A DNA stretch of 64,000 nucleotides from Pseudomonas sp. GV085 (GTDB lineage Bacteria > Pseudomonadota > Gammaproteobacteria > Pseudomonadales > Pseudomonadaceae). Location of the stretch: NCBI RefSeq assembly GCF_003050925.1, contig NZ_QAOV01000005.1:310001-374000 (forward strand), given 5' to 3'. Under the pieces are notes generated by a model, which saw only the letters and a program-made list of their open reading frames with translations, did no database searches and was not told the origin of the DNA. Positions 1 through 9,252 of the stretch are shown in pieces. The translations under genes were made by a program, and so were the position numbers. Numbering within the stretch: the first letter of the stretch is position 1; each line of letters begins with the position of its first letter.

Positions 1-313
1 ACAGACCGCGATTGATCGCCTCGCGCAGGCTGCCCATCAATCTCAGGTAGCTGTCGCAAGCCTCGGCCTGGCCGGGGTCAATCCACTGGATATGGTCGCC
101 ACGAATCCCTTCGCGGATCTCCGATGACGGCCCACGACCCACGGCGGCCGGAGCCAGCTCACCCTCGACAGCACGCTTGCGACACTCGGCCGCCAGCGCC
201 TGGGTCAGATCCAGAGGCAGGAAAATATTCTGCTGCGACCAACCGTGCTCGGCCAGATCGTCGACGATTCGTAACAGCAGTGGGTGATCAGAGGATATTT
301 GCATGCCGCGCAT
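1..313 (-). CDS. 2OG-Fe(II) oxygenase, N-terminal part (partial)
   Basis: This is the 5' part of a minus-strand gene that runs out of the window at base 1, so about 104 codons are visible. The reading starts MRGMQISSDHPLLLRIVDDL and continues with GPSSEIREGIRGDHIQWID. That pattern matches the N-terminal region of Pseudomonas 2-oxoglutarate/Fe(II)-dependent oxygenases of the SM-20/PKHD type, as I remember the family. The catalytic HxD...H motif would lie outside the window and cannot be checked. I chose the ATG at 313 because AGGA lies about five bases upstream; a second in-frame ATG at 304 is possible. Substrate unknown; family call by recognition only. Confidence 0.7.
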   Translation of the reverse strand, partial: MRGMQISSDHPLLLRIVDDLAEHGWSQQNIFLPLDLTQALAAECRKRAVEGELAPAAVGRGPSSEIREGIRGDHIQWIDPGQAEACDSYLRLMGSLREAINRGL

Positions 314-421
314 AGTATTCCTGTACCCGCAAATCCGACAGAGCCGCGCAGCGGGCTGATACGAATTCTCGACAAGTACGGATGCCGCACGGAGAATAGT
401 CGCCTGCTGAGTGGAGTCCCT

Positions 422-1174
422 ATGCGCCGTTTGCTTTTATCACTGCTGATGTTCTGCGTATTGCCCGCCTGGGCAGACGGTCACGACCAGTTGTACAAGG
501 TCGCCGGCTGGCCGGAACAACGCGCGCATTTCAACGACGCCCTCTCGGCTGCTCAGCAACGCTATCAGGGCAGCCTGCCTCCAGCGGTGTTTCAGGCACT
601 GGTCAATAACAGCAATCAGCGTTTTTCCGCCCAGGCCGTGGACCAGCGTGCCGAAGCGCAATTGCGCAATAAGCTCGCCAACCCCAAACCCGCGCTGACG
701 TTTTTCCAATCGCCCCTGGGCAAGAAAATCGTCGCCGCCGAGCTGCTGGCGACCCGTCGCGACCAACTGGCAAAAAACGCCAAGGGTCTACCGAAAATGC
801 AGGCCAGCGACAGCCGTCTGCTGATCATCGGCCATTTGGCACAAGCCCTGCCCGCCCGCGAGGCCGGCGCGGAAGTCAGCCTGGCGATTGCTGGCGTCGC
901 CGCCGATAGCTTGAGCTCGATGATTCCCGGGCTGCTCGGTGCCGGTCAGGCACAGGGCATGCTGAACGGACAACGTCAGCGCCTTATGGACCAGATCGGC
1001 AGCGATATCAACAACACGCTGTTGTATGTCTATCGCGACCTGTCGGACGACGAGCTGGAAGAGTTCGCGACCTTTGCCGAATCGGCGGAAGGCCAGGCTT
1101 ATTATCAGGCCGCATTGGCTGCGATTCGGGCGGGGTTGGCGGTGGGGCAGAGCAATTCGAACCTGACCCAATGA
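422..1174 (+). CDS. DUF2059 domain exported protein
   Basis: A 250-residue protein whose first 20 residues (MRRLLLSLLMFCVLPAWADG) form a clear Sec signal peptide with an AWA-D cleavage site, so it is probably periplasmic. The C-terminal half contains the helical DUF2059 region with the pattern YRDLSDDELEEFATFAESAE, in which a terminal helix carries LSDDEL. The reading frame is open further upstream to 284, but the signal peptide and a GGAG ribosome site at 413-416 fix the start at 422. The function of DUF2059 proteins is unknown. It is divergent from the oxygenase gene at 1-313, with about 110 bp between them. Confidence 0.75.
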   Translation: MRRLLLSLLMFCVLPAWADGHDQLYKVAGWPEQRAHFNDALSAAQQRYQGSLPPAVFQALVNNSNQRFSAQAVDQRAEAQLRNKLANPKPALTFFQSPLGKKIVAAELLATRRDQLAKNAKGLPKMQASDSRLLIIGHLAQALPAREAGAEVSLAIAGVAADSLSSMIPGLLGAGQAQGMLNGQRQRLMDQIGSDINNTLLYVYRDLSDDELEEFATFAESAEGQAYYQAALAAIRAGLAVGQSNSNLTQ

Positions 1175-1221
1175 ATTTCGGTGCCAGATAGATCGCTTTA
1201 GCGAGCAGGCCCTCACTGTCG

Positions 1222-2169
1222 CTAGGAGTTCCGGCCTTTTATCCGCCGGGTCAAAAACCCGAAATACTCCTGCCGCATCACCAACGTTTCATTCGCCAGA
1301 TGATGCCGTGCCTCGGGCAGCATCAGCACCTGCGGCCGATCAAACTTGCCCCGCAAAACGTCCAGGTTGTGCTCCCAATCCACTGTCATGTCGGCTTGGC
1401 CCTGCACGATCAGCGGCCGTCGCGTGCTCGTGGGTGCGGCTTCGATACGCTTGATCCAGCGTGCCAGTGCGCCCACCCAGGCTGTCGGCAGGCGAAGCGG
1501 CTGCAACGGATCTGCTTGCAGGAACGGCAAAAACGCCGGGTCGTTGGAGTTCTCGCTGAAACGCCGGGCGATGGCTTTGACGAAAGGCTTGAGCAGGTAG
1601 TAACTCAGTTGCGACCAACCCCACGCCCGCGGCCGCACCAGCGGCGACAGCAGAATCACCTGACCCTGTGCCGGGCTGCTCACCCCCGCATTCAACACAT
1701 GATCGATCACGATCGCCCCGCCGGTACTCTGCCCGCACAGGTGCCACGGTTGCGGCAAGTCGAGGGATTGCGCCTCGCCGAACAACCCTTGCAACGCGTC
1801 CTGATACTCGGCGAAATCCTTGATGCTCGCCCGTTCGCCACTGGACAAGCCGTGCCCCGGCAAGTCGCAGGCAATCACCGCAAAGCCCTGGTCCAGCGCC
1901 CACTCGATCACATGCCGGTAGAGCCCGGTGTGATCGTAGAAGCCGTGGATGACAAACAGCGTCGCCTTCGCCCGCTCGGGCCACCAGAACTGGCTGACCA
2001 GCTCATAACCATCGACCTCGAACCGCCCAAGGCCACTGCGCACCTGACGCTGCGCAAAATCCAGCCCGTAGAATCGTTGGTAAGCTTGCGCCTGTGCTGA
2101 CAACGGCTGCCCGGCTGCCAGAGGCAGCAAGCTGGCGCGTAGAAGATCAGGGTCGAAAGTAGCCGGCAT
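1222..2169 (-). CDS. alpha/beta hydrolase (monoacylglycerol lipase-like)
   Basis: A 315-residue serine hydrolase of the alpha/beta fold (Hydrolase_4 type). Visible motifs are the oxyanion-side HGFYDHTG at about residues 75-82, the strand-turn DLPGHGLSSGER at 102-113 and the nucleophile elbow CGQSTGG with Ser148. A late Asp (GQADMTVDWEHNL) and His (EARHHLANE) are well placed to complete the triad. There is no signal peptide, so it is cytoplasmic. The motifs resemble monoacylglycerol lipases and lysophospholipases, but the real substrate cannot be read from sequence. Transcribed alone and divergently from the DUF6436 gene; the 96 bp between them must hold both promoters. Confidence 0.8.
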   Translation of the reverse strand: MPATFDPDLLRASLLPLAAGQPLSAQAQAYQRFYGLDFAQRQVRSGLGRFEVDGYELVSQFWWPERAKATLFVIHGFYDHTGLYRHVIEWALDQGFAVIACDLPGHGLSSGERASIKDFAEYQDALQGLFGEAQSLDLPQPWHLCGQSTGGAIVIDHVLNAGVSSPAQGQVILLSPLVRPRAWGWSQLSYYLLKPFVKAIARRFSENSNDPAFLPFLQADPLQPLRLPTAWVGALARWIKRIEAAPTSTRRPLIVQGQADMTVDWEHNLDVLRGKFDRPQVLMLPEARHHLANETLVMRQEYFGFLTRRIKGRNS

Positions 2170-2265
2170 GGACGATTCCAGAACGTGAAACGGACTTTAT
2201 AGGCCTGCGATATTCATCTGTCGCGGCAAGCATGGCAAGCTAGCCGACCTTCGAGGATTGAACCG

Positions 2266-2847
2266 ATGCGCCCGCCCTTTCGCGCCACCCTGTTTGCCTG
2301 CCTGCTCGCCGTGGTGTGTGCCGGCGTGTTGTGGGCGGCCTACGACTGGTTCCAGGGGCGTTACCTGCGCACGTTCAGCGAGCACACCGCGATGTTTTCG
2401 GGGGATCCGCTGCGCCTTCCCGAATCCCTCGCCGGCCCTGGCGCCATCCGCCTGGTGCATTTCTGGGACCCGGCCTGCCCGTGCAATGTCGGCAATCAGC
2501 AACACCTGACCGAACTGGTCGAGCGCTATGTACCCCATGGCGTGGAATTCTATGTCGTGCAAAAACCCGGTAGCCACGGCCAATTGCCGGGTACCTTGAG
2601 CAGCCTCAAATCCATCGACATCCTGCCCGGCTCCGAACAAGTCCCCGCCAGCCCGGCCGTGGCGATCTGGGATCGCAGCGGCAAACTGGCGTACTTCGGC
2701 CCCTACAGCGAAGGCCTGACCTGTAATTCCAGCAACAGCTTTATCGAGCCGATTCTGCAGGCGCTCGATGAAGGCCGTGCGGTGAGTGCCACGCACACAT
2801 TGGCTGTGGGGTGTTACTGCCCGTGGCCTGTCGATCCCGCGAAGTAG
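2266..2847 (+). CDS. DUF6436 thioredoxin-like membrane-anchored protein
   Basis: A 193-residue protein with an N-terminal hydrophobic segment (residues 7-26, FRATLFACLLAVVCAGVLWA) that probably anchors it in the inner membrane facing the periplasm. The rest looks like a thioredoxin fold: LVHFWDPACPCN carries a CPC pair at residues 71-73 where thioredoxins have CxxC, followed by a strand ending in SPAVAIWDRSGKLAYFGPY. The C-terminus has two further Cys (CYCPW). A role as a periplasmic thiol or redox protein is inference; the CPC spacing differs from classical disulfide oxidoreductases. The frame also opens at 2258 in another phase, which is a shadow. Confidence 0.75.
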   Translation: MRPPFRATLFACLLAVVCAGVLWAAYDWFQGRYLRTFSEHTAMFSGDPLRLPESLAGPGAIRLVHFWDPACPCNVGNQQHLTELVERYVPHGVEFYVVQKPGSHGQLPGTLSSLKSIDILPGSEQVPASPAVAIWDRSGKLAYFGPYSEGLTCNSSNSFIEPILQALDEGRAVSATHTLAVGCYCPWPVDPAK

Positions 2848-2950
2848 GCAAAGACCTGGTAATACGAATCCCTCCTACGGGCGATGCGTCAGACTGGCGC
2901 GTCGTGCTACACAGTGGCACCAGGAATCACAATAACAACAAGGAGTCACC

Positions 2951-5350
2951 ATGAAACGCAGCCTGACCGCTCTCGCTCTGCTGATCGTCATGCTGGCCGC
3001 CGGGGCCGGCTGGTACCTATACAGCAAGCAGCCGTCACGCCAGGGCATGGTGGAACTGCAACATCTGCAAGGCTCTGTCACCGTGCGCTACGACGAGCGC
3101 GGCGTCCCGCATATCCGTGCCGACAACGAAACCGACCTGTACCGTGCCCTCGGCTACGTCCATGCCCAGGACCGCCTGTTCCAGATGGAGGTCTTGCGTC
3201 GCCTGGCCCGTGGCGAACTGGCTGAAGTGCTCGGGCCGAAACTGCTCGACACCGACAAACTGATGCGCAGCCTGCGCATTCGCGAACGCGCCGAAACCTA
3301 CTTCGCGAACCTCGACAAGCAGTCGCCCTCCTTCATCGCCATGCAAGCCTATCTGGACGGCATCAACCAGTATCAGGACAGCCACGCAAAACCCGTGGAG
3401 TTCGACGTGCTGGGCATTCCAAAACGCCCATTCACGGCCCAGGACACCATCAGCATTGCCGGGTACATGGCCTACAGTTTTGCCGCGGCATTTCGTACCG
3501 AACCCTTGCTGACATTCGTGCGCGATCAACTGGGGCCTGAATACCTGAACATCTTCGATCTCGACTGGCAGCCAAAAGGCATGCTCAACGGGACCGCCCC
3601 CTCATTGGCCAGCGCCGACTGGAAAGACCTCAACGCCCTCGCCCGCCTGAGCGAACAAGCCCTGGCCGACAACGGCCTGCCACAGTTCGAGGGCAGCAAC
3701 GCCTGGGTCGTCGCGGGCAGCCGGACCCAAAGCGGCAAGCCGCTGCTGGCGGGTGATCCGCATATCCGTTTTTCCGCGCCGTCGGTGTGGTACGAAGCGC
3801 AGCTCTCGGCGCCGGGCTTTGAACTCTACGGCCACTATCAGGCCCTGATGCCGTTCGCCTCCCTGGGCATGAACCACGACTTCGGCTGGAGCATCACCAT
3901 GTTCCAGAACGATGACCTCGACCTGATCGCCGAGAAGGTCAACCCGGACAACCCCAATCAGGTCTGGTATCGCGGCAAGTGGGTGGACATGACGACCAGC
4001 GAGCAGCAGATCGCGGTCAAGGGCCAGGCGCCAGTCACCCTGGTGTTGCGTCAATCGCCCCACGGCCCGATCGTCAACGATGCTCTGGGCAGCGGCGTCG
4101 GCAAGACACCGATTGCGATGTGGTGGGCGTTTCTCGAAAGCCAGAACCCGATACTCGAGGGTTTCTATCAGCTCAATCGTGCCGACACCCTGGCCAAGGC
4201 CCGCGGTGCCGCGGCGAAAATCCAGGCCCCGGGCCTGAACGTTGTCTGGGCCAATGCCAAGGGTGACATCGGCTGGTGGGCGGCGGCGCAATTGCCCAAG
4301 CGCCCGGTGGGGGTTCGCCCGTGGTTCATCCTCGACGGCAGCACCGCCGAGGCGGACAAGGATGGCTTCTACCCGTTCAGCGCCAACCCCCAGGAAGAAA
4401 ACCCGGCGCGGGGCTACATCGTCTCGGCCAACTTCCAGCCGGTGTCACCGACCGGCATGGAGATTCCCGGCTACTACAACCTTGCCGATCGAGGTCAGCA
4501 ACTCAATCGTCAGCTCAGCGACAAAGCGCTCAAATGGAACCTGGAAAACAGCCAGCAGCTGCAACTGGGCACCACCACCGCCTATGGCCCGCGCCTGTTG
4601 GCACCGCTGTTGCCGGTGTTGCGTGAAGTGGTGAGCGATCCCGCCGAACTCAAACTGGTGGAGCAACTCGTCCAGTGGAAAGGCGATTACCCGCTCGACT
4701 CGATCAGCGCCACGCTGTTCAACCAGTTCCTGTTCAACCTGGCTGACGCGACGATGCACGATGAGCTGGGCAACGACTTCTTCGAAACGCTGCTCTCGAC
4801 CCGGGTGATCGACGCCGCGTTACCCCGCCTGGCCGCCAGCGCCGATTCACCGTGGTGGGACAACCGCGGCACACTCGGCAAGGAAACCCGTGCCGACACG
4901 GTCAAGGCGGCCTGGCAAGCCAGCCTCGCGCACCTCAAGACCGCCCTCGGTGCAGACTCCGCGCAATGGCAGTGGGGCAACGCGCACACGCTGACCCATA
5001 GCCATCCACTGGGGCAGCAAAAGCCGCTGGACCTGGTCTTCAACGTCGGCCCCTTCGCCGCACCCGGCACCCATGAAGTGCCGAACAACCTCTCGGCGAA
5101 GATCGGCCCGGCTCCGTGGCCTGTCACCTACGGCCCTTCGACCCGGCGCCTGATCGACTTCGCCGACCCGGCCCACAGCCTGACCGTCAACCCGGTCGGC
5201 CAGAGCGGCGTACTGTTCGACAGTCACTATGAGGATCAGGCCGAGGCCTACATCGAGGGGATGTACTTCCAGGCACATCTCAATGACGAAGAAGTCACGG
5301 CCAATACCCGCAGCACCTTGAAGCTGTTGCCGGCGCGAGTTGCGCAGTAG
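2951..5350 (+). CDS. hacB: penicillin acylase family protein, HacB-type acyl-homoserine lactone acylase
   Basis: A 799-residue Ntn-hydrolase of the penicillin amidase family. It starts with a signal anchor (LTALALLIVMLAAGAGWYLY) and is therefore periplasmic. The precursor should self-cleave before Ser249 in EGSNAWVVAGS; this Ser would become the N-terminal nucleophile of the beta chain. Downstream are GDPHIRFSAPSVWYEAQL and MNHDFGWSITMFQNDD, typical of the family. In P. aeruginosa the acylase PA0305 (HacB) lies next to the spu polyamine genes, and here too the spu cluster begins 2 kb away, with two extra genes between. The symbol therefore rests on synteny plus family; acyl-homoserine lactone activity is inferred. 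The ribosome site AAGGAG lies just before the ATG. Confidence 0.75.
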   Translation: MKRSLTALALLIVMLAAGAGWYLYSKQPSRQGMVELQHLQGSVTVRYDERGVPHIRADNETDLYRALGYVHAQDRLFQMEVLRRLARGELAEVLGPKLLDTDKLMRSLRIRERAETYFANLDKQSPSFIAMQAYLDGINQYQDSHAKPVEFDVLGIPKRPFTAQDTISIAGYMAYSFAAAFRTEPLLTFVRDQLGPEYLNIFDLDWQPKGMLNGTAPSLASADWKDLNALARLSEQALADNGLPQFEGSNAWVVAGSRTQSGKPLLAGDPHIRFSAPSVWYEAQLSAPGFELYGHYQALMPFASLGMNHDFGWSITMFQNDDLDLIAEKVNPDNPNQVWYRGKWVDMTTSEQQIAVKGQAPVTLVLRQSPHGPIVNDALGSGVGKTPIAMWWAFLESQNPILEGFYQLNRADTLAKARGAAAKIQAPGLNVVWANAKGDIGWWAAAQLPKRPVGVRPWFILDGSTAEADKDGFYPFSANPQEENPARGYIVSANFQPVSPTGMEIPGYYNLADRGQQLNRQLSDKALKWNLENSQQLQLGTTTAYGPRLLAPLLPVLREVVSDPAELKLVEQLVQWKGDYPLDSISATLFNQFLFNLADATMHDELGNDFFETLLSTRVIDAALPRLAASADSPWWDNRGTLGKETRADTVKAAWQASLAHLKTALGADSAQWQWGNAHTLTHSHPLGQQKPLDLVFNVGPFAAPGTHEVPNNLSAKIGPAPWPVTYGPSTRRLIDFADPAHSLTVNPVGQSGVLFDSHYEDQAEAYIEGMYFQAHLNDEEVTANTRSTLKLLPARVAQ

Positions 5351-5368
5351 AACTTTACTGACAGGGCT

Positions 5369-5471
5369 GGCCCCATCGCGAGCAGGCTCGCTCCCACAGG
5401 GATCTCTGTCGAACACAAATTTTGTGAACACCAGAAAAACCTGTGGGAGCGAGCCTGCTCGCGATGGGGCC
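5369..5471. repeat. REPIN (paired REP hairpins) between hacB and glxA-type gene
   Basis: Two 32-base arms, 5369-5400 and 5440-5471, are exact inverted copies (GGCCCCATCGCGAGCAGG...). They flank a 39-base loop containing ACAAATTTTGTG. Each arm holds the palindromic core GAGCAGGCTC. It sits between the convergent ends of hacB and the GlxA-type gene, so it may also act as a bidirectional terminator. Confidence 0.9.
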
Positions 5472-5495
5472 CTGACAGACAACAACAATCTCTGC

Positions 5496-6461
5496 TCAAA
5501 CCATCGCCGCAAAATTCAGTCTGAACTGCTGCGGCGTTACCCCCAGCCTGCGATTGAACACACTGCGCATATGCTGGGCATCGCGGAAACCGCATTGATA
5601 GGCCACGGTCTTGAGCGGCGCGCGGGTGCTTTCGAGCATCACCCGCGCCGCATCGACCCGTGCACGCTCGACAAACTCGGCCGGGGTGATTTTCGCTTCC
5701 CTGGCGAACACCCGGGAGAAGTTGCGTGCACTCATATTGGCGGCATTGGCCAGGTCGGCGATGGTCAAATCTCCCGTCAGGTTGGCCAGCACGTAATGCT
5801 GGACCATCGCCACCGCCGAATCCGGTTCGGCGTGGGGCACAAGGAACGGGCTGAATTGCGATTGCCCGCCCGAACGCTGGGTGAACACCACCAACCGCTT
5901 GGCGACATTCAACGCCACTTCCGGCCCGTGATCCCGGCCCAGCAGGTACAGGGACAGATCGATGCCCGCAGTGACCCCGGCCGAGGTGAACAGCTCCCCG
6001 TCCTCAACATACAGTCGATCCGCTTCCACCCGGGACGAGGGGCACAGCGCCGCCAGATCCGATGTGTCCTGCCAGTGCGTGGTGACCGTGCGCCCCTCCA
6101 GCAACCCCGCCCGAGCGAGTATAAACGCGCCATTGCAGATCGAGCCAAAGCGCTTGGCCCGCGCGCAGGCATCGCGTAGCCAGGTGTCGAATGCCGCGCC
6201 GAAACTCATGAACGGCAACTGCGGCCCCCCAGCCACCAGCAGCAGGTCATAAGCCTCCAGCGCTTCGCTGAAATGCCGATGGGCATTGAGTGCCAAACCG
6301 TTGGAGCACGCCATCATTCCGCGCTCGACGCCGATCACCTCAAGACGATAGTGATCCTGCGGGGCAAGGAAACGATTGGCCTCGGAAAACACATCCATGG
6401 GCCCGGTGACATCCAGTGACTGGACGCCGGCGAACACCACGATAGCTACGGTTTTACTCAT
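5496..6461 (-). CDS. GlxA-family transcriptional regulator (DJ-1/PfpI domain plus AraC-type HTH)
   Basis: A 321-residue regulator. Residues about 1-180 form a DJ-1/PfpI (class I glutamine amidotransferase-like) domain beginning SKTVAIVVFAGVQSLDVTGP, with the nucleophile-elbow-like segment FGSICNGAFILARAGLL. The C-terminal 100 residues form an AraC-type double helix-turn-helix (LTIADLANAANMSARNFSRV; then VAYQCGFRDAQHMRSVFNR). The frame is open upstream to 6566, but MSKTVAIVVF is the usual family start and GGAGGG lies upstream. It is divergent from the HD-domain gene at 6751 with a REPIN between them. Target genes are unknown; the HD hydrolase is the obvious candidate. Confidence 0.85.
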   Translation of the reverse strand: MSKTVAIVVFAGVQSLDVTGPMDVFSEANRFLAPQDHYRLEVIGVERGMMACSNGLALNAHRHFSEALEAYDLLLVAGGPQLPFMSFGAAFDTWLRDACARAKRFGSICNGAFILARAGLLEGRTVTTHWQDTSDLAALCPSSRVEADRLYVEDGELFTSAGVTAGIDLSLYLLGRDHGPEVALNVAKRLVVFTQRSGGQSQFSPFLVPHAEPDSAVAMVQHYVLANLTGDLTIADLANAANMSARNFSRVFAREAKITPAEFVERARVDAARVMLESTRAPLKTVAYQCGFRDAQHMRSVFNRRLGVTPQQFRLNFAAMV

Positions 6462-6500
6462 GACGTGAATCGCCCTCCAGGGATCTGATTGCACCATCCC

Positions 6501-6602
6501 CTGTAGGAGCGAGCTTGCTCGCGATGTACACAAGAGCGCCGCGCTCATCCAGGCAGCCCCCGCCATCGTTGACGTCCATCGCGAGCAGGCTCGCTCCTAC
6601 AG
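6501..6602. repeat. REPIN with conserved-loop family
   Basis: Arms CTGTAGGAGCGAGCTTGCTC (6501-6526) and its inverted near-copy at 6577-6602 enclose a loop whose inverted sequence resembles those at 11698-11747, 30732-30781 and 51884-51933 (shared AGAGCGCCGCG and ATCGTTGACG). It lies in the divergent promoter region of the GlxA-type regulator and the HD-domain gene. Confidence 0.85.
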
Positions 6603-6750
6603 AGACTGCGTGCACCCTAGCCAATCCACAAGCAACAAGCGAGGTTGGCGCGATATGCACGCTCATTGGCCGGGATCGCAGCCATGGATCGATTGTCCGG
6701 TTTCGGGGGCCGGAACAGACTGAAACCCTCATCACGAAGAGGAAAACTCC

Positions 6751-7392
6751 ATGAGCACCACCATCGCCGGCATCAGGATCCCGGACAGCGCGCTGGCCAA
6801 GGCCACCACCGAATACATCCGCGACATCGAGTCCGACCTGCTCTACCACCACTCACGCCGGGTGTTCCTGTTCGGCGCACTGAGCGGTGAGCGCAAGCGA
6901 TTGGCCTACAACCCGGAGTTGCTGTACGTCGGCGCGATGTTCCATGACCTGGGCCTGGTGCAGGGTCATCGCAGTGACAATGAACGCTTCGAAGTCGATG
7001 GAGCCAATGCGGCAGCCGCATTTCTCAAGCCTTACGGATTGAACGATGACGACATCGAACAGGTCTGGCTCTCGATTGCCCTGCACACCACACCGGGCGT
7101 GCCTCAGCACTTGCGGCCTACTGTGGCGCTGGTCACGGCGGGCGTCGAGATGGACGTGCTGGGCATGGACTACGCGGCGTTTTCCAGCGTGCAGCGCGAA
7201 GCGGTGGTGCATGCGCATCCACGGGGCGAGGGATTCAAGGAGTGCATCATCTGCGCGTTTGCCGATGGTTTGCGCCATCGTCCACAGACCACGTTCGGTA
7301 ATGTGAAGACCGATGTGCTGGCGGATCAGGAGCCGGGGTTCAAGCCGATGAACTTCGTCGAGGTCATCCGCCAATCACCCTGGACTGCATAA
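6751..7392 (+). CDS. HD-domain phosphohydrolase-like protein (cyanamide hydratase-like)
   Basis: A 213-residue protein with an HD metal-binding domain. The histidine pair YHHSRR at residues 32-37 and FHDLGLV with His65-Asp66 are the first ligands; IALHTTPG around residue 109 and VEMDVLGMD near residue 130 fit the later ligands. The layout resembles the small HD family that includes cyanamide hydratase and related phosphohydrolases. No signal peptide is seen, so it is cytoplasmic. GAGGAAAA lies before the ATG. Divergent from the GlxA-type regulator, which may control it. The substrate is unknown. Confidence 0.75.
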   Translation: MSTTIAGIRIPDSALAKATTEYIRDIESDLLYHHSRRVFLFGALSGERKRLAYNPELLYVGAMFHDLGLVQGHRSDNERFEVDGANAAAAFLKPYGLNDDDIEQVWLSIALHTTPGVPQHLRPTVALVTAGVEMDVLGMDYAAFSSVQREAVVHAHPRGEGFKECIICAFADGLRHRPQTTFGNVKTDVLADQEPGFKPMNFVEVIRQSPWTA

Positions 7393-7410
7393 AAACCGCG
7401 TAGGAGGGAT

Positions 7411-7435
7411 CGGGTTGGCCACAAGGGCCAACCCG
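7411..7435. terminator. bidirectional hairpin between HD gene and spuH
   Basis: A perfect 10-bp stem CGGGTTGGCC / GGCCAACCCG with a five-base loop (ACAAG) sits between the two convergent stop codons. There is no long T-run on either side, so termination strength is uncertain. Confidence 0.55.
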
Positions 7436-7444
7436 ACTTCAGGC

Positions 7445-8335
7445 TCAAGCCGCTTCCGGTGCCTGTGCGCGACGCACGTCCGGCTGCTTCCACGAATCGG
7501 CTGCCGCTTCTTCGATCGCTTGCTGGATCGCACGCTTGCGGCTTTCTTCGGCACGACGGCTGAAGAACCAGACCATGAAGGTCACGATCGACACTGCCAG
7601 CAGGATCAAGCTGGCCACGGCGTTGATCTCTGGCTTCACCCCCAGACGCACCGCCGAGAACACTTCCATCGGCAGGGTCGTGGAACCCGGACCCGACACG
7701 AAGCTCGCCAGCACCAGGTCATCCAGTGACAGCGCGAACGACATCATGCCGCCCGCTGCCAGCGATGGGGCGATCATCGGGATGGTGATCAGGAAGAACA
7801 CCTTCCACGGCTTCGCGCCCAGGTCCATGGCCGCCTCTTCGATGGACAGGTCCAGCTCGCGCAAACGCGCCGAGACCACCACCGCCACATAAGCCGCGCA
7901 GAACGTGGTGTGGGCGATCCAGATGGTGACGATGCCGCGCTCCTGCGGCCAGCCGATCATCTGCGCCATGGCCACGAACAGCAGCAACAGCGACAGACCG
8001 GTGATCACCTCAGGCATGACCAGTGGCGCGGTGACCAGGCCACCGAACAGGGTGCGGCCCTTGAAGCGCGTAATGCGCGTCAGGACGAACGCCGCCAATG
8101 TACCCAGTGCCACCGCCGCCACCGCCGTGTAGCAGGCGATTTCCAGCGAGCGCACCACCGAGCCCATCAACTGGCTGTTGTCGAGCAGGCCGACGTACCA
8201 CTTGATCGACCAGCCACCCCACACCGTTACCAGTTTGGAGGCGTTGAACGAGTAGATCACCAGGATCAGCATCGGCGCGTAGATGAATAGCAAACCCGCT
8301 ATCAGCATGAAACTTGAGAAACGGAAGCGCTTCAT
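7445..8335 (-). CDS. spuH: polyamine ABC transporter permease SpuH (PotI-type)
   Basis: A 296-residue inner-membrane permease of the spermidine/putrescine class (binding-protein-dependent transport component). It has about six hydrophobic segments, beginning at MLIAGLLFIYAPMLILVIY. The cytoplasmic EAA loop that contacts the ATPase is visible as EEAAMDLGAKPWKVFFLITI (about residues 165-185). The long charged tail after residue 265 (RRAEESRKRAIQQAIEEAA) is cytoplasmic. It overlaps spuG by four bases (ATGA) and is the last gene of spuDEFGH. With SpuG it should form the heterodimeric channel; SpuF drives it and SpuD/SpuE deliver the substrate. Confidence 0.9.
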   Translation of the reverse strand: MKRFRFSSFMLIAGLLFIYAPMLILVIYSFNASKLVTVWGGWSIKWYVGLLDNSQLMGSVVRSLEIACYTAVAAVALGTLAAFVLTRITRFKGRTLFGGLVTAPLVMPEVITGLSLLLLFVAMAQMIGWPQERGIVTIWIAHTTFCAAYVAVVVSARLRELDLSIEEAAMDLGAKPWKVFFLITIPMIAPSLAAGGMMSFALSLDDLVLASFVSGPGSTTLPMEVFSAVRLGVKPEINAVASLILLAVSIVTFMVWFFSRRAEESRKRAIQQAIEEAAADSWKQPDVRRAQAPEAA

Positions 8336-9252
8336 TCCTTGCCCTCCATTTCTTTGGCCTGACTACGGTTGAACAGAATGATCGGAACAATCAGGATCGC
8401 CAGCATCACCACCGCCAGGGCAGACGCCACCGGCCAGTCACGGTTGTTGAAGAACTCCTGCCAGAGCACTTTACCGATCATCAGTGTTTCCGGACCGCCC
8501 AGCAGTTCCGGGATCACGAATTCGCCCACCACCGGGATGAACACCAGCATGCAGCCTGCGATGATGCCGTTCTTGGACAGCGGCACGGTGATTTTCCAGA
8601 AACTGTTGAAGGTGCTCGAACCCAGGTCGGATGCGGCTTCCAGCAGGCTCTGGTCGTGCTTCACCAGGTTGGCGTACAGCGGCAGGATCATGAACGGCAG
8701 GTAGGAGTAAACCACGCCGATGTAGACCGCCAGGTTGGTGTTGAGGATCTGTAGCGGTTCGTTGATCCAGCCCATGCTCATCAGGAAACCGTTGAGCAGG
8801 CCGTTGTTGCTGAGGATGCCCATCCACGCATAAACGCGGATCAGGATCGCGGTCCAGGTCGGCATCATGATCAGCAGCACCAGCACCGTTTGCATTTCCT
8901 TGCGGGCGACGGAGATGCCATAGGCCATCGGGTAGCCGATCAACAGGCAGAGGATGGTGCTGAACAATGCCATCTTCAACGAGCCGAGGTAAGCGGCGAT
9001 GTACAGCTCGTCACCGGCCAGCATCGAGTAGTTGCCCAGGTTAAGCAGCAACTGCAGCTTCTGCTCGGCGTAGCTGTAGATTTCGGTGTACGGCGGAATG
9101 GCCACGTCTGCTTCGGCGAAACTGATCTTCAGGACGATGAAGAACGGCAGCATGAAGAACAGGAACAGCCAGATGAATGGGATGCCGATGACCACCTGAC
9201 GGCCACCGGGAATTATTCGATTGAGACGGCGTTTGAATTTGCGCATGTTCAT
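8332..9252 (-). CDS. spuG: polyamine ABC transporter permease SpuG (PotH-type)
   Basis: A 306-residue inner-membrane permease. The first transmembrane helix is VVIGIPFIWLFLFFMLPFFI, followed by a periplasmic loop and five further helices. The EAA loop reads LEAASDLGSSTFNSFWKITV near residue 210. It overlaps spuF upstream and spuH downstream by four bases each, so the three are translationally coupled. It pairs with SpuH as the membrane channel for putrescine/spermidine uptake. A second ATG two codons downstream (MNMRK) is an alternative start. Confidence 0.9.
   Translation of the reverse strand: MNMRKFKRRLNRIIPGGRQVVIGIPFIWLFLFFMLPFFIVLKISFAEADVAIPPYTEIYSYAEQKLQLLLNLGNYSMLAGDELYIAAYLGSLKMALFSTILCLLIGYPMAYGISVARKEMQTVLVLLIMMPTWTAILIRVYAWMGILSNNGLLNGFLMSMGWINEPLQILNTNLAVYIGVVYSYLPFMILPLYANLVKHDQSLLEAASDLGSSTFNSFWKITVPLSKNGIIAGCMLVFIPVVGEFVIPELLGGPETLMIGKVLWQEFFNNRDWPVASALAVVMLAILIVPIILFNRSQAKEMEGKE

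Noticed and set aside
124..390. Short frames at the left end (124-315 plus, 205-390 minus)
   Set aside because: They are shadows over the partial oxygenase gene, whose frame runs on the minus strand from 313 to 1.
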